A stretch of 64,000 nt of DNA from Zygnema cylindricum (GCA_037447655.1 JBBHKE010002909.1:165671-229670), one strand, 5' to 3'; shown: positions 30,122-42,480, counted from the first letter of the stretch. The notes: generated from the sequence alone by a model not told the origin. Numbers and translations: made by a program.

Positions 30122-32414
30122 TTTTATATATTTTTATATGTTTTTTTTTCTATATACATGTATATACATGCATATACATTAATTACTTACATAATTTTGT
30201 CATAATTTTAAACAACATTGGTAATGTAGAAAAACATTTGAAAAAAAACACATATAAACTCTAATAATTAGTTATACGTTGTTTTTCTTTTCTTTTAACA
30301 TACCTCAAAACGAACAATTTAAAATTTAACTTCAAGCAAGGCATTAATCGTTTTTTAGCCTTTTTTATTTTACATCATATAAAACATATTTCACAATTAC
30401 ACTCTAGTAACTTAAATTGTTGTGTAAACCTAATAAATATGTAGTTTTCATTTCAAAAAATAAGAAATAAAAATATGCCAATATTGAACAAACAAAGCGC
30501 AAACCATTTACATCTACAATTTAGTGCATACATACAAAATCGAAAGTAACATGAGAAAACATTAAACAATTACGAATGTTGAATGATAACTATGATAAAT
30601 ACTTTGTAAAGAAAATTAATATAAACGTTACTTTTAAAAAATATTGTAAACTACATATTCCATTTTAACAAATAAGTTACACAATTAGGTTTATTCAACT
30701 TTTAATTATATATTGACAAACAAACTTTGATCGATACATACCGAACAAATAAACAAAACGTAATTCGTAATATGTAATAAAGCATATGGTACAAACACAA
30801 TTTCGTTTAACAAAAACAAAACAAAAAATATGATATTGTCTTGATATAAAAATAATAACAATAATAAATAAACCAATAATGAGTTAATAATAAAAACAAT
30901 GCAACATAAGTTTCGGAGAAAACCAAAAAAAAAAGTGGACATATAACACAACTAATTGTTGAATTTGGAAATCTTTAGTTCACTAGATAAGGCTGTGAGG
31001 GGAGATTTGGGAATTAGAATAATTTCATCTAAGTCAGTTTTACTACTGGCCTCTAATAGTGTGACAGTAGCAGGTAGACAGTGGATTGTACTGTACGACT
31101 GCAGCGACACGTGTTGAAATTTGAAGACAGTGCAGGTATTCCGGAGTGACAACAACACCCACAGCCACGTGTCATTAATCATACGGGCGGTTTTCAGTGA
31201 ATCGTACGGACGGAGACTTAGTCGAACATCCGGGAGAGGAGCGCAAGAGGATCGTTGATGTAAACCGAGTCGACGGACGCGATTCAAGTGGGGACCACAG
31301 TGACTGAGTGCGCCGTACGAACTCAGGATGGTTCGTACCATTTGACCGACAGACATTTGGACTGTTGTGAATAGTGCTGACTAAGCACCGGCAACATTTA
31401 CTGTACGAACGATATCTGTAAATATTTGGGAAACAAATATTTGTTGTTTAGGGCATTAGAAAATAGTGTTACATTAGTAGATTTGTTACAAGTAGCAAAT
31501 AGGGTTTAGGAAAGTACTGACGGAACAGTAAAGTACAGTTTAGATAGTTTGTTAGAACATAGAACAGTACCATAGTATAGGGAACATATTTAGTATGGTT
31601 CAGTAGATACTCACAGTGAGTATATAGTTTAGGACTTAGTTAATATTATGCATCCACTCTTGGGAATATAGTTTTTCTAAAGGCAGTTTATAAGAAACTT
31701 GCAGAGACTGTTTCTTATGGTTGACTGGGTCAATTGATCTGAAACTTTGTGAGTTGTCAGTAGATTATAAGGTGTAACATTGTGCTGAATTTGGTGCAAA
31801 GTGGCTCTTTCAGTCACGTTCTGTGTCAGCTGAAAGTTGGTTGTTGGAGAAGGTACTTGATAGCTTCTATTGGTTTTATGTCTACTTCCACTACAACAGC
31901 TAGTCCTCCACCAGCAACGGTGGTTGTAGAACAATACTAATATGACATCAATGGTAAGACAAAACAAAAAAGACAAAGAACAAATAATGAAAACACAAAA
32001 AAAACATTGATTTTTTTTCGTTTGGAAACAAAATTTCAAGGTGAATTACTATTACTATCATTAACATTGAGTTGACGCTCCCAAATTTTGATCCACGAAC
32101 CCAAAATAGAATTAATAATAATTTTTTTTTTATGCTAAAATATGTATAGTGTAATTAATATCAATGACTATAATTTGGGCAATTTTGAATAGTGTAATAT
32201 ACAAAATGTGCCAACCCATACTTTTTTTTTTGTTTTTAAGTACGAACCTACAAAAAAAGTGTCAAATAACGATGTCAAGACGGGAAAATGAGTCGCGCTA
32301 TCTCGAGAAAGCACCCTCAAATTCGAATACTGTAATGAAGACGGGAAAACATAGCGCCAACTTGCTCTCACATGTTCAAACATCGACTATCTGGACACAA
32401 GTTATGGCGACCAC
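29581..32414. other. AT-rich gene-free block
   Basis: Strongly AT-rich from 29581 to about 30950, with poly-A and TA tracts. Composition becomes more balanced at 30950-31850, and AT-rich DNA resumes to about 32250. The open frames (for example 30952-31356 and 31677-32039, minus) show no domain, signal or codon pattern that I can support. The part at 30957-31900 has a faint resemblance to the solo LTR 10971-12134. This block is the left flank of DNMT-Gypsy copy 2. Confidence 0.55.
29996..30118. repeat. Palindromic TA/CA/GT microsatellite
   Basis: TA-rich repeats, then CA repeats, then AATATATAT, then GT repeats, then about 45 bp of TA repeats. The CA and GT arms are reverse complements around 30050, so the tract is a large imperfect palindrome. 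Confidence 0.9.
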
Positions 32415-33608
32415 TGTCAAGCTCGTGTGCTTTACAGGCACACCTTTATATCACCAAGGATTTGCGAACCCTTTCTCCCTTGTACGGTCATCAGAGTACG
32501 GAGGAAAGAGTGTACCCAGCCGGACAAGATTCTTCTATTTTCTAAACTAAGCGGAACGCACTTTATTTCGCGCCTAACGAGGACGAACAACCAAGTTATT
32601 CCGTCTCACAGATTGCAATTGCGTTACATGGGACCAATTTACGCTAGCCCTCTAGGAGGTTCATTGTGGATTGCCACGTTAACTTTCGGATTGTCGTCTA
32701 GATTATGCTGTTAGCTGTCAATAGGAATTCAGTTCAGGTTTAGTTGACTTTTGGTCCATTAATTACCTTAGGTCAAAGTCTGGCACTTTTGTGTCTTTCT
32801 TAGTACTTTGTCTTATAATAGTGGAACAAAAAATAACTTCCGGCCGCGGATCTAGCCGCAGTCCGATGCTTAACCTTTTGCCCCAAGCGTAGTACGGATT
32901 AATTTGTCTCAAGTCAAGTTCATTACACCAACTTGCCCCTCATTGGCTAGTAGTACAACTTTGACTTTTCGACCTACAATGTATAAGGCACTTGGGGCCG
33001 AAGGAGACACGTTGCTTTTTCAATAATATCTCCTGTAAACCCTCTTAAAATTCCAAACAAACCTTCTTTTGGAGAATCTTTGTCTTGTTTAAGTGTTTTC
33101 ACTCTATTGCCATCTTGGTTTGGAACTATCTTGTTTTGAGATCGTAGTTCGAACGGTTAGTTGGCACTATCCTTCCTTTTGGGCGATCTTGACTTTTGCC
33201 ATTGACATTGAGAAGAGTCCAGTCGATTCCGATCTACGCAAATCGAGGTGTGAAGTAGGATCGTACTTGTCATTGGTGGCATCGAGGGATATTTTGTATT
33301 CTCTCTGTGTCCGCTAGGCTTTCAGGGGTATGTTCAGCTTGCTTTGCTATCATTATTAACTCTATATTTTATTCCAATTTTTAGGGCAAGGTGCTATTGT
33401 TAAATCTGAAACTGCCAACTCTATTTATTTTATTATTTCTGCGTGGGAGTTTATTTGGTCCTCTTTGCTAGTTCTTTTTGGCTTCGGTGACGATCTCGCC
33501 AGAACCGACTTGTACAATCATTTGTACCAGAACAGTGGGTTTTGAGGACACATTTGGCCGACTTCTAGCGGAACAACACAGTACTGAAAAAAGTAACCTT
33601 TCCGCTCA
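32415..33608 (+). repeat. DNMT-Gypsy copy 2 5' LTR
   Basis: Starts TGTCAAGCTCGTGTGC, matching 7237 onward. Homology with 7237-8419 covers its whole length, at moderate identity. The right end is placed at TCCGCTCA, 7 bp before the primer site, but could be about 25 bp earlier. DNA left of 32415 does not resemble the 7041-7234 repeat. Confidence 0.7.
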
Positions 33609-33615
33609 GATTAGA

Positions 33616-33627
33616 TGGTATAGGAGC
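33616..33627 (+). promoter_or_regulatory. DNMT-Gypsy primer-binding site
   Basis: TGGTATAGGAGC matches 10 of 12 bases of TGGTATCAGAGC, complementary to the tRNA-iMet 3' end, and sits between the LTR and gag. Confidence 0.6.
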
Positions 33628-33703
33628 TTTGACTGTGGAAGTTCTCTTTTTGGAAGGGAGAGAGGTTTTCATTTTATATTTCTTTTCCCTTTCCAGTACC
33701 ATC

Positions 33704-36600
33704 ATGGGAGGAGGAGAAACTCCGGATATCGGATCAGGAGAGGAGGGTAGGCATGAGAAGCCAGTACAGGAAGAGGGGTCGCAGATGTCCGAGGAATCCG
33801 TCCCATGGGAGGTCGTCTTTGATTCTCCGGCCAAAGAACCATCAGTGGTTCCATCTCCTCCATCTCCTCCTAGCTTAACTCCCAAACATTACCCATCATT
33901 CGTTGAGGCCGCCAGGGCTCAAGCCGAGGAAAGGAAGGAGGCCAGGGCCCAGGCCAAGGAAAGGAACAGAGTGTCTCCTAGGGCCCGGCCAAAAAGGCTA
34001 GCTCATATGGAGCCCCAATGGGTCCTCTTCCGGAGGTTAGGCTTCATACCCGATCTAAGATACCCAGGGCCGAGATTTCGATCGACCCCGCATTTCTGGC
34101 GGATCCACGTCGCTCTGGTCGTAAGGAACTCCTTGCTCTTCACCGCCTTCATGAGCTGAAGGTGAAGAGGGAGTTGGTGCAGAGAGTGGCGCGAACACAT
34201 CCAGCCAGTGTGGTTAGACCTGTGGGAGGGGTGGTGGAGATCTTAAGCATTTATTTGGAGAGTAGTTCTTCAGAGGTCTTGCAGGACAGGTCCAAAAGGG
34301 CTCCCTATTCGGGTCCTCCTCCAACTTCCTCCCACGACACTGCAGCCAGTAGGCCTTACCAGGGACGCAAACCTTTGCGGTCTCGTAGGGGAGAAGGGGG
34401 TAGCGAGAGGGAAGCGCAATACCCATTGAGAGGGAAGAGGTTTGACCATAGGGACAGCAAAGGGAGATTCGCAACTCTTCCTAAGGAAAAGACCTCCCCC
34501 ACTCCAGTGTCAGTCTCAACCGAGAGACCTTCCCCAACAGCACCACGTGACCGCCCTGCCTGAAGGGCTCTGGCGACCCAAATCCACTAATCTAGAGGTT
34601 CCGAGTATGGGATGCCTAATGACCCATAGATTTCGGGTATGGGGATAGCAGATCTAACAAGTGTAGTTAAAAAGACATAGGAACTAGAGAAAGTTCTAAA
34701 ATCTTAGGGCTAGGCTACGGCGGGGGGCTGGACGCGCCACGGTAGATTGGGAGGCCCTAGAGGTAGAAAGGCGGAATCTTTGAGAACATGAGTTGAACCT
34801 TATCCGGGTAGCAAGGCGTAGGTTCCATGGACTTCTCAGCGGGCAGATGTTCACTTCTCCGGGACAGGACCAGATCCTAGAGCACCAGTTCAGGAAACAA
34901 CCACCATCTAAGAAACGCCACGGGGGATGCCTCCCTCGGAAACTGACTAGGATACCCCTCTTCAGCGGGAAAGGGGTGAATCCACAAGACCTAATGGGAA
35001 AGGTTAGGGTGCAGATATACTTCCTGCCATTCATACTTCTTCTCGTGGAGCGCCAACTATAGTTTCGGTAGAGGACGCTTCAGCAGTGGAAGTCTTGGTG
35101 GAATTACTACCGGACAAAAGGGTTCACATTCCCTTGAGGGAATCCACTCCTCCCACTTCTCTAGCCAGACAATCTCCACCATCACCACCTCACGCTTCCT
35201 CTCCCTCGCCCTCCTTTTCTCCTGCCGCAACAGTCCTTGGGTCACCTGACCCACCTGTCTTGCCCTACAAATACAACGTTCCCGCCTACTCCCCTCCTCT
35301 CCGGCGTTCTCTTTCTACCAGCTTCAGAACTCCACCTCCCGAGACATCCAGGAGGCGAACCAGAAGACGGACTCCTTATCGTACCGAGCCTTAGCAGTCT
35401 ACGTCTCTATCTCCGTCACCGTTCCTTTCACAAAGGCCTTTGATCACTCCTCATCTCCACATCCTATCGAAAGAGCAAGTTCTAACAGAAGAACAACACT
35501 CTCCTGCATATAGAGGAGCCAAAAATTCTACACCTCTTTTGACAGCAAGACCATCCTCAATGAGGGGGGGGATCACAATTGTTACATCCGGAGGAGAAAA
35601 AGGTTCGGATATAGAAGGGTCAAACCCTTAAGCAATTTCACCGGCTCATATTGTCCGCCACACCAAACCAGCCTCTCCATAGTTCACCAACCTTGTGGAG
35701 GAAAAAAAGGAAATGGGGGACGTCAAGATCTTCACCAGAGATAGCTCGGGGATCGCCTTTTCTCATTTGGAGTTGCTGTGGAAATCTTTCACACAATCTG
35801 AAATCAAAAATACAAGGGAGGGGCCATTCCCAATGATTTCAAAACCTCCGTTTTTCTTATGATGGTCAACTAGCTTTCTGGAGGGGCGTTGCCATACTAT
35901 AAGGAGCGACAACCACTCTTGATGGCTCCTAGCATCAAGATCTCGGATCCAACTCTCGATACGGCAATTTTTCGGGCGGAGGCGGACTTGGCTATGGCGG
36001 CGGCAACCCTTGTGTTTGTCACCTTTACAGCAGATATTGAAACTACAAGCACAGGGAGCCTCCTCTGTTAACCATCTGCAAGCCATTGAAGCAGCCCAGG
36101 CTGCGACTCGAATGGTGGCAAATCCCAACCCTTGTACTACTCTTCTTAACATATGGAGACTCCTCTGCACCGAGAGGAACAAATCTGCCATAAAGGAATT
36201 TACGGAATTCGATGTTTGAAGAATGAAACCCCACAAACTCTTTTCAATCGACTCTCCAACCTTTGCCGGAAAACGAAGTTGTCAACTATTGACCTTCCTC
36301 CAATGGCAACAAAATATTTCATCGCTGTCCGAAAATCGTTCGGGCCTAAAGGGCAAACTGCTCTGGATAATAGGATTGCAAGGCAAGCAATCTACGACAT
36401 TAATCCCTTGGTCAAAGGAAATCTCCCTGGTGGCCATGAAATTGTAAGACCATTTCGTCCACAGCGAGGCTCGGGAAAAGGCTGTCACTGGCAAGGCCAA
36501 AGCAAACTTTGTCAGATTTGCCGGAGAATCTTCCTTAAGCAATCACAAACAAGAGGAACTTCAAGCTTTGCGGAAGCTGAAACGCAAACAGGTGGCTGAT
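33704..36600 (+). pseudogene. DNMT-Gypsy copy 2 gag
   Basis: Starts at ATG 33704 (MGGGETPDIGSGEEGRH). The first part is acidic, then Pro-rich with an Ala/Glu/Lys/Arg repeat (AARAQAEERKEARAQAKER), and shifts frame near 34018 into a basic region. Between 35080 and 35640 a Ser/Pro-rich linker is readable (PPTSLARQSPPSPPHASS). The capsid-like part is at 35640-36600, with FNRLSNLCRKTKLSTIDLPPMATKYF in one frame. I cannot assign a named gag subfamily. Its long, low-complexity N-terminal half is unusual for plant gypsy gag. At least six frameshifts or stops. Confidence 0.6.
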
Positions 36601-36650
36601 AGCGGATCAGAACCAGCCATGGGGGCTGATGACAGGATGGTTTTGTTTAA

Positions 36651-37031
36651 TTGCCTGAATTGCCAGCAAACATGCCACTAGTGGAAACGCTGCCCTTGGA
36701 AACTCAAACTAGAACTCGCACTCAAGCAAAAAGAGTGGGAGAAAGAAAGAGCCGAAAGGACCGGAAACAGCAAGAACGGCTCAAAGGAGAAGGGGGGGGA
36801 GAGAAAACACCTGTGATCAAGGACACCTACCGTCCAATTCCCCGGGGAGAAACCTCTAAAGTGTCCCAGTCTCGACTACGGCAAATCAAACTTCCCAAGT
36901 TTGATGACGCTCAAATATCAAATGAAATCCGCAAAAAATATACCTCCGAAGGATCTAAATGCGAGGCTTGGGGTTTCATGGGGCATAATGAAGGGGAATG
37001 CTTCCGCAAGAATGGGTCCCCAAATAAATGA
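36651..37031 (+). pseudogene. DNMT-Gypsy copy 2 nucleocapsid-like region
   Basis: 126 codons, Lys/Arg-rich (TQAKRVGERKSRKDRKQQER), ending in CEAWGFMGHNEGEC. This is a CCHC zinc knuckle in which the second Cys is Trp (TGG for TGY or similar). A predicted RNA-binding tail of gag. The next 1 kb (37032-38090) is too broken to assign; it should bridge gag and protease. Confidence 0.65.
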
Positions 37032-38093
37032 TGCACTTTGCCCTATTCACTAGAGAAGGAGAAACTGCTGTTAACCCTCTCCCACTTCAACTTCTTTAAC
37101 CTTGGGGACGTAGAGTCCCACTTACCCAAGAAGAACCAAAACGAGCACCGGTTCCTCGGACGAGGCTTACTTCGGAGACCATTATCCAGGAGCAGAGCCA
37201 GCAGATGGCCGCAATGGCCATAGAATTGGCTGCCCTCTGCTTGGGATCTACATCACGTGCTGCACCTCTCACTACAACAAAAAGACTCCATAAATAGAAG
37301 TAGGAGTTGTTATAGAAGCTTGCGGAGCTTGAACTTCAAATCACAACGGGTGTTAACGATGATGATTTAATGGGCTGGGATTTGGAACCCCCAATTGCCC
37401 ACCATGCACGGACTTCCCTGTCCGAGCTTGGAATGTAGGGCCGGGAAATGACCGCCGACAACTCCGCCATTCTATCTCGGAGCAAAGAAAAGACAAATAG
37501 CTAATGGGTCAAAAGGACCACAGGCAAAAGGCTACTGGGCCCTTGTCATTCACTCCCCGAGCGGTGATCCTCAATAGCGACATAGGTCTAGGAATCAAAC
37601 CTAATCATCCACCATTTCTTCCTACCAAACCTAAACTGCCTCCCGGTTCGAAAACTACAAGAGCTAAAAACAACATCTAAAAAATGAGTCACTAGAAAGA
37701 GAAAAACAAAGCAATAAAGATTAGTTTGAAAGATACATGGTTGACACCCGGATGATGACACTCCCCAGACTTCACCAGCACCAGATTCCAGCTCCAAAAA
37801 TGACGAAAAAGAAGGAAAGGGGTAGAATCCGCACGAACAAGATTCCCCAACATCTTCACCGAAAGCTCAACTTCCTTCTTCCAAGCCGCCTGTCATGCTA
37901 GTCCGGCACCTCATGCCCTACACCGAAACCCACGTCAAAACTCTGGCATCCTCCCATAACCTTCCCGAAGAAATCCTCATTCAGGCATTAGGAGAAGAGA
38001 TACACTCTGGGAAAGAGAGAGTTGACAAAGCAACCCCACCAACAACCGTCTTTTTGTCTACCGATCCGAAAACCCCTTATGGTGGATAGGAAC

Positions 38094-38640
38094 CACAAAG
38101 CCTTATCGGTGGCTCTTATACTAAATCGAACAGGAACTTTCAAACTCAACGCGTATAGAGGATATCAAGACGTTGTGGTAGACACTGGAGCGCTCCCTAG
38201 CCTCATCACCACCTACGATTTACAAAAAATGCTCATGGAACTCCGGCCATAAATCTGCCCAAGCAACATCTGCCTGAGCACGGTAAACAGCAGTAGTCAG
38301 CCAGTCCATGGGATTATCAAGGCGATGAAAATTGAATTCTCCAATGACGCAGGCCAACGGGTGAAAATTGAGCTCCTATTCTTAGTGGTTGGAGAAACTT
38401 TATTTGAAATTCTGTAGGGAATGGCCACATGGACCCGGCTGAATATGGGGTTAAGCGTGTGGAAAGAACAATGTACCGTTCAGGACCCCGAAAATCCGGA
38501 AGGAACAAAAGTGGTAATTGTTTTAGTCTTATGGAACCAGGGGAAAAACAATGTCCCGGTGTCTGGCTGCTACCCGGTGTATGCTACTCACTCTCCGGCG
38601 GAACTCTTTGCAAGCTCCCAAGATATAGCAGAGGAGATCT
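38094..38640 (+). pseudogene. DNMT-Gypsy copy 2 aspartic protease
   Basis: YRGYQDVVVDTGALPSLITTYDL at about 38150-38225 carries the retropepsin DTGA active site with the usual hydrophobic lead-in. A LFLVVGETLFEILxGMATW stretch near 38380-38430 fits the second conserved ILG block, with a TAG at 38417. A further linker (PGVWLLPGVCYS / SGCYPVYATHSPAELFA) leads towards the methyltransferase. Cleaves the polyprotein. Confidence 0.72.
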
Positions 38641-38816
38641 AGAAATTCCTTATTTCCAAGCGGTGGGAAGAGGAATACAAAAACAAATTATTAGAGGTGG
38701 CTCAGCTCTGGAAGGAAGTGGATCTCACATTCTCAGCTTTATTACTAAAGGAAACTGTTTCAAACCGATCCGAGGTTTGAAGAACCATATCCAAACACGA
38801 TAAATTCAACCGACAA

Positions 38817-39962
38817 GTGGTGTCATTGACAATCCCTCATTCAGGCCTCCGGATTTTATCTCTATTTTCTGGAATCAGTTTTGATCGCGAAGCCATTTTG
38901 AAAGCAGGATATCAAGTAGAATCCTATACATCCGTAGAGATATCGCCTGAAGCACGACTTGTCAGCCAACATCGCCTCCAACAACTTCACAATCTATATC
39001 CTCAACAGTTTCCAGTGTCGGCAATTTCCAAAGTATACCGGAGTCTCCCACAGAATGTGGATAATATCATGGCACCTCATCTAGCCAGTTTGGGAAGAGT
39101 AGATCTGGTGGTGGCAGGATTGCCTTATCAAAGATACTCCCTAGCAGGACAAGGAAAAGGGCATTAGGACCGGAGGAGTGAAACATTTTTTACAATGGTG
39201 CAGTTAATATCATGGTTACAACAGCTCCAAAACACACTAGTGGGGTAGGTTTTGGAAAATGTTCACCCAGGAGATGATAAACGAAAACATATGGCCAAAA
39301 ACGGGAATCAAGTCACAAATATTTTAGGGCCACCATTGGTCTTTGATGCAGCAGAGATGGGATCGAGTCCGAGCTTTCTGGACCAATTTAATCCCGCTTC
39401 CGATACTCAAGAACATCTTGGAGAGGCAGATCCCAGACTCTCAAAATTTTGTGGAACAAATCCTCGAAAAAGGGCGAATGGCAACACCCGTGATGAAAAC
39501 ACACCGTTCTCCGTTCTTCCAGTGCAACCAACCGGAAAGTCCACGTAGAGCAGTTCTTACATTAGTTTCCTTTCCTCACAGCGACGCATAACGAAAAGGA
39601 GCAGCTGGGATGATCTACGATAGTGAAGCAAAAATCAGGAGAACACCAACAATCACAGAACTAGTGCAAGCCATGGGATTCAATGCGGGAACAACAGCCG
39701 CACCAAGTATTTCAGACATCCAAAGGTGCAGCTTAATAGGGCAAAGCATGGATTTGAATGCAATCACATGCGTCGTGAAGCATGCTCTTGCCTTTTACTG
39801 TCTCCAATCCCCAAAGTCAAGGGCTACATACCTTCAAGCTCCTCAGTTGTTAGCGATGCAAGCAACTTTGCACCTTGAGGGGGGGAGAGAAAGGAGAAAA
39901 AAAATTCACATTCCACCACCACAAGGTTTCCTAGTGGGGGAGGCGGCGGCTCAGATGGCGAC
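38817..39962 (+). pseudogene. DNMT-Gypsy copy 2 C5-cytosine DNA methyltransferase (DNMT3-like)
   Basis: Motifs appear in normal, non-permuted order. Motif I LRILSLFSGIS (38847-38879) binds SAM; motif II SVEISPEA follows near 38930. Motif IV DLVVAGLPYQRYSLAGQGKGH ends at 39164; the catalytic Cys of the G-x-PCQ motif is Tyr (TAT at 39126-39128). Motif VI LENVHPGDDKR is at 39252-39284. Motif VIII is split by a frameshift near 39365 (VFDAAEMGS, then RVRAFWTNLIPLP). The IX-X region ITELVQAMGFNAGTTAAP and RCSLIGQSMDLNAI is at 39640-39770. Stops at 39165, 39246 and 39589 add to the damage. Motif order argues against plant DRM (permuted), and the WTNL/GQSMDL blocks resemble DNMT3. It lies between protease and RT, as in copy 1. 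Copia-9 inserted just after it. Confidence 0.85.
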
Positions 39963-40912
39963 TGCAACCCTAAGACCTCCATAGGTACTCAGAGTAGGCA
40001 GCCTACTAGAAGCCTCAACGATAATCTCAGTTCTTTAAGCTTTGTCTGAATATTGCTGACACCCTGACAGAATACAGACTGACCAAACTGCACTTTTTTG
40101 AAAGGCTGACTCCCCTGAGTCTGCCACAAAAAGAATCCTTGAATTTGCTCCCCTGAGCAGTTAATTATCAATGGACGAAGATGACCCTTTTATAAAAGAG
40201 CTCTCTAAGAGAGATGCGGCTACCTCTAATTTTCTAAGTCCTAAACCCCTCTCTAAACCCCCTCCTACTGATGTACAGAGCCAATCAATTGAGTGTACAG
40301 TACAGAAAGGTACTTGGTCCGAAGTACTTTTCTATACGGCCATTGTACGACATGGCCAGAAAGACGACGCCTGCCATATCCGGGTTCGCCATAGTGTGTC
40401 CCGGAGATGTCGTTATCCAATGTCATGTTGCCACGTGTCACCTGTTGTGGTTATGACCGCAAACCGCCAAATCAACCATTCCGCAATGCCGGCTTCTTTC
40501 TCCGTCGTTAGATTGATGTCGGCCTTAATTTATAGCCGTTTAAAATACAAGTACTACATTTCTGGTGTAATTCTATTTTAACTGTGTCTGTGTGATTGTG
40601 ATCAGTTTGTCAGTAAATCGAACTTCTCTATTTCGTCATCTTTAAGTAGTTATCGTACCCTAAATACTTCAGCATTGGTTTTAGACTACAGGGCAAAACT
40701 AACGGCTAGTTTGACGGATGGTAGGTACCAGGATCAAATCCTGGGTCTGTCAATCCTTTTGGTAAGTTTGCCAAGGATTTGCCTTCTGACTCTAGAAGGA
40801 GCATAGGCAGCCATGGTTCTAGCTTCCTCTCCAGCCTTCAGTGACTACGACAAGTATGGGGGCTAGAGAGAGGAGTTAGAAGGAGGCTGCCTCTGCTTTT
40901 TCGTGCTTCTAT
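39963..40912 (-). repeat. Copia-9 3' LTR (lacks one end)
   Basis: Begins on the plus strand at TGCAACCCTAAGACC and matches 45200-46115. The outer about 70 bp next to pol is missing. Retains the gag ATG (complement CAT at about 39980) that the 5' LTR has lost. Confidence 0.85.
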
Positions 40913-41277
40913 TTAGTCATCATGTCTGCCACCATCTCACTGTCTGGTCTGTATTCTAGACTTATTATTTTGTTCTCCACCTTTTCCCTAACAAAGCTAA
41001 GTCTGATGTCCATGTGTTTTGCTTTAAAATGATGTTTGGGATTAGCAGCAATTGCAATTGCTGCTTGATTATCACAGAATATTTTCTGAATTCCACTCTT
41101 AAGATGCCCCAATTCACCAAGCAAGGATTTAACCCACATCAATTCCTTCACAGCAGAGCAAGATGCCATATACTCTGCCTCCATGGTAGACTGAGCAATG
41201 ACCTTTTGCTGCTTACTGCTCCAGCAACAAGCACCATTCCCCACATACAACACATATCCAGATGTACATCTTCTCAT
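40909..41277 (-). pseudogene. Copia-9 RNase H
   Basis: 122 codons: MRRCTSGYVLYVGNGACCWSSKQQ, then QSTMEAEYMASCSAVKELMWVKSLL, FCDNQAAIAIAANPKHHFKAKHMDIRLSF and ending PDSEMVADMMTK, where the 3' deletion begins. Catalytic acidic residues E (AEYMA) and D (CDNQ) are present. Confidence 0.9.
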
Positions 41278-42480
41278 CGGAGAATCCCCATACTGGCATC
41301 ACTCGAAGTGGTGATGTTAGTGTTTTCCCCACCCTGATGAAGCCATAGATCCCTAGTTCTAATGAGATATCTGAGTACCCTTTTTGCTGCTTCCAAATCC
41401 CTTTTGGTAGGAGCATTTAGACTCCTACTTAGCACTCCTAGAGTTGCTGCCAAATCTGGTCTGGTACAATTAATAAAATATATGAGACTGCCCACTACCT
41501 GTCTGTATGGAATATACTGCATAAACTTTTTTTCTTCTGGACCTAGTTCATCATCTAGAATTAGGATGTCTCTTTCCTCACTCCCCTCACTTCCCTTCTT
41601 TAGATCCATGGGAGTCGTGCAACTGTTGGCTTTGTTCATCTGAAATTTTTCCAGCATGTTTCCAATTGCCTCTTTCTGAGTTAGTCTAATTATCCTCTTT
41701 TTCCTATATCTCTCTACTTGTATTCCCATAATATATCTAGCCTCCCCCATATCCTTCATTTTGAATCTTCCCTTTCGATCTGTTTTTAGTTTGTTAATTT
41801 TCTTTAATGACTTACTTAGAATAAGAAGATCATCAACGTAAATTGCAATGAAAATGACACCTTCCTCATCTTCAAAAACATAAATTGAATGGTCTGAACT
41901 GATGCGAAAGTATCCTAGAGTGGTAAGGAACTCATCAAGTTTCTTGTTCCACTGACTGGGCGCTTGTTTCAAACCATAGAGTGATTTGATCAGCCAGCAT
42001 ACCTTACTTTCTTCTCCTTGTTCCACGAATCCTTCCGGCTGTCGCATGAAGATCTCCTCCTCTAGTTCTCCATGTAGGAACGTTGTCTTTATATCCATCT
42101 AGTGTACTTCCATGTCTTCTACAGCTGCCAGACTAAGAAGTATTCGGACCGAGGGAAATCTAACGACCGGAGCGAAGGTTTCTTTGTAGTTTATTCCCTC
42201 TTTCTGAGTAAAACCTTTCGCCACTAACCGAGCCTTATATCGCTCAATTGTATTGTCCGGATTCAGTTTTAGTTTGAAAACCCACTTACATCAAATTGGT
42301 TTTCTATCGGGTGGACAGTCCACCAGCTCCCATGTATCAGCCGCCATGATTGAAGCCATTTCTTCATTGATGGTCGTCTTCCACTTGTTTCTTTCAGGAA
42401 AGTTCATTGCCTCTTTATATGTTTGAGGTTCATCTGGGTGAGATAGTTTAGTTACCTTGTTATTAAATAGTTTCTCTTGA
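41274..42480 (-). pseudogene. Copia-9 reverse transcriptase
   Basis: 41274-42098 is one open block with MDIKTTFLHGELEEEIFM, LIKSLYGLKQAPSQWN and YVDDLLILSKS near 41835, and QKEAIGNMLEKFQMNKANSC and VVGSLIYFINCTRPDLAATLGVLSRSL. Upstream pieces (WELVDCPPDRKP near 42300, KEGINYKETFAPVVRF near 42180) lie in a frame broken by stops at about 42100 and 42290. Confidence 0.9.

Noticed and set aside
29581-30950. Centromeric or organellar DNA because of strong AT bias
   Set aside because: No tandem satellite monomer and no plastid or mitochondrial gene is visible; the simplest reading is AT-rich intergenic DNA with microsatellites.
30952-31356. 134-codon minus-strand frame as a possible host gene
   Set aside because: No recognisable domain, no homologue that I recognise, and the region may be a decayed LTR.
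33629-33703. Upstream start for DNMT-Gypsy gag at 33629
   Set aside because: The open frame extends there, but it overlaps the leader right after the primer-binding site, and ATG 33704 begins the acidic gag-like sequence.
38817-39962. Host methyltransferase gene interrupted by transposons
   Set aside because: The same domain sits between protease and RT in a second copy (3008-3760), so it belongs to the retroelement.
38817-39962. Plant DRM-type methyltransferase
   Set aside because: DRM enzymes have permuted motifs (VI-X before I-IV); here motif I precedes IV, VI, VIII and X.
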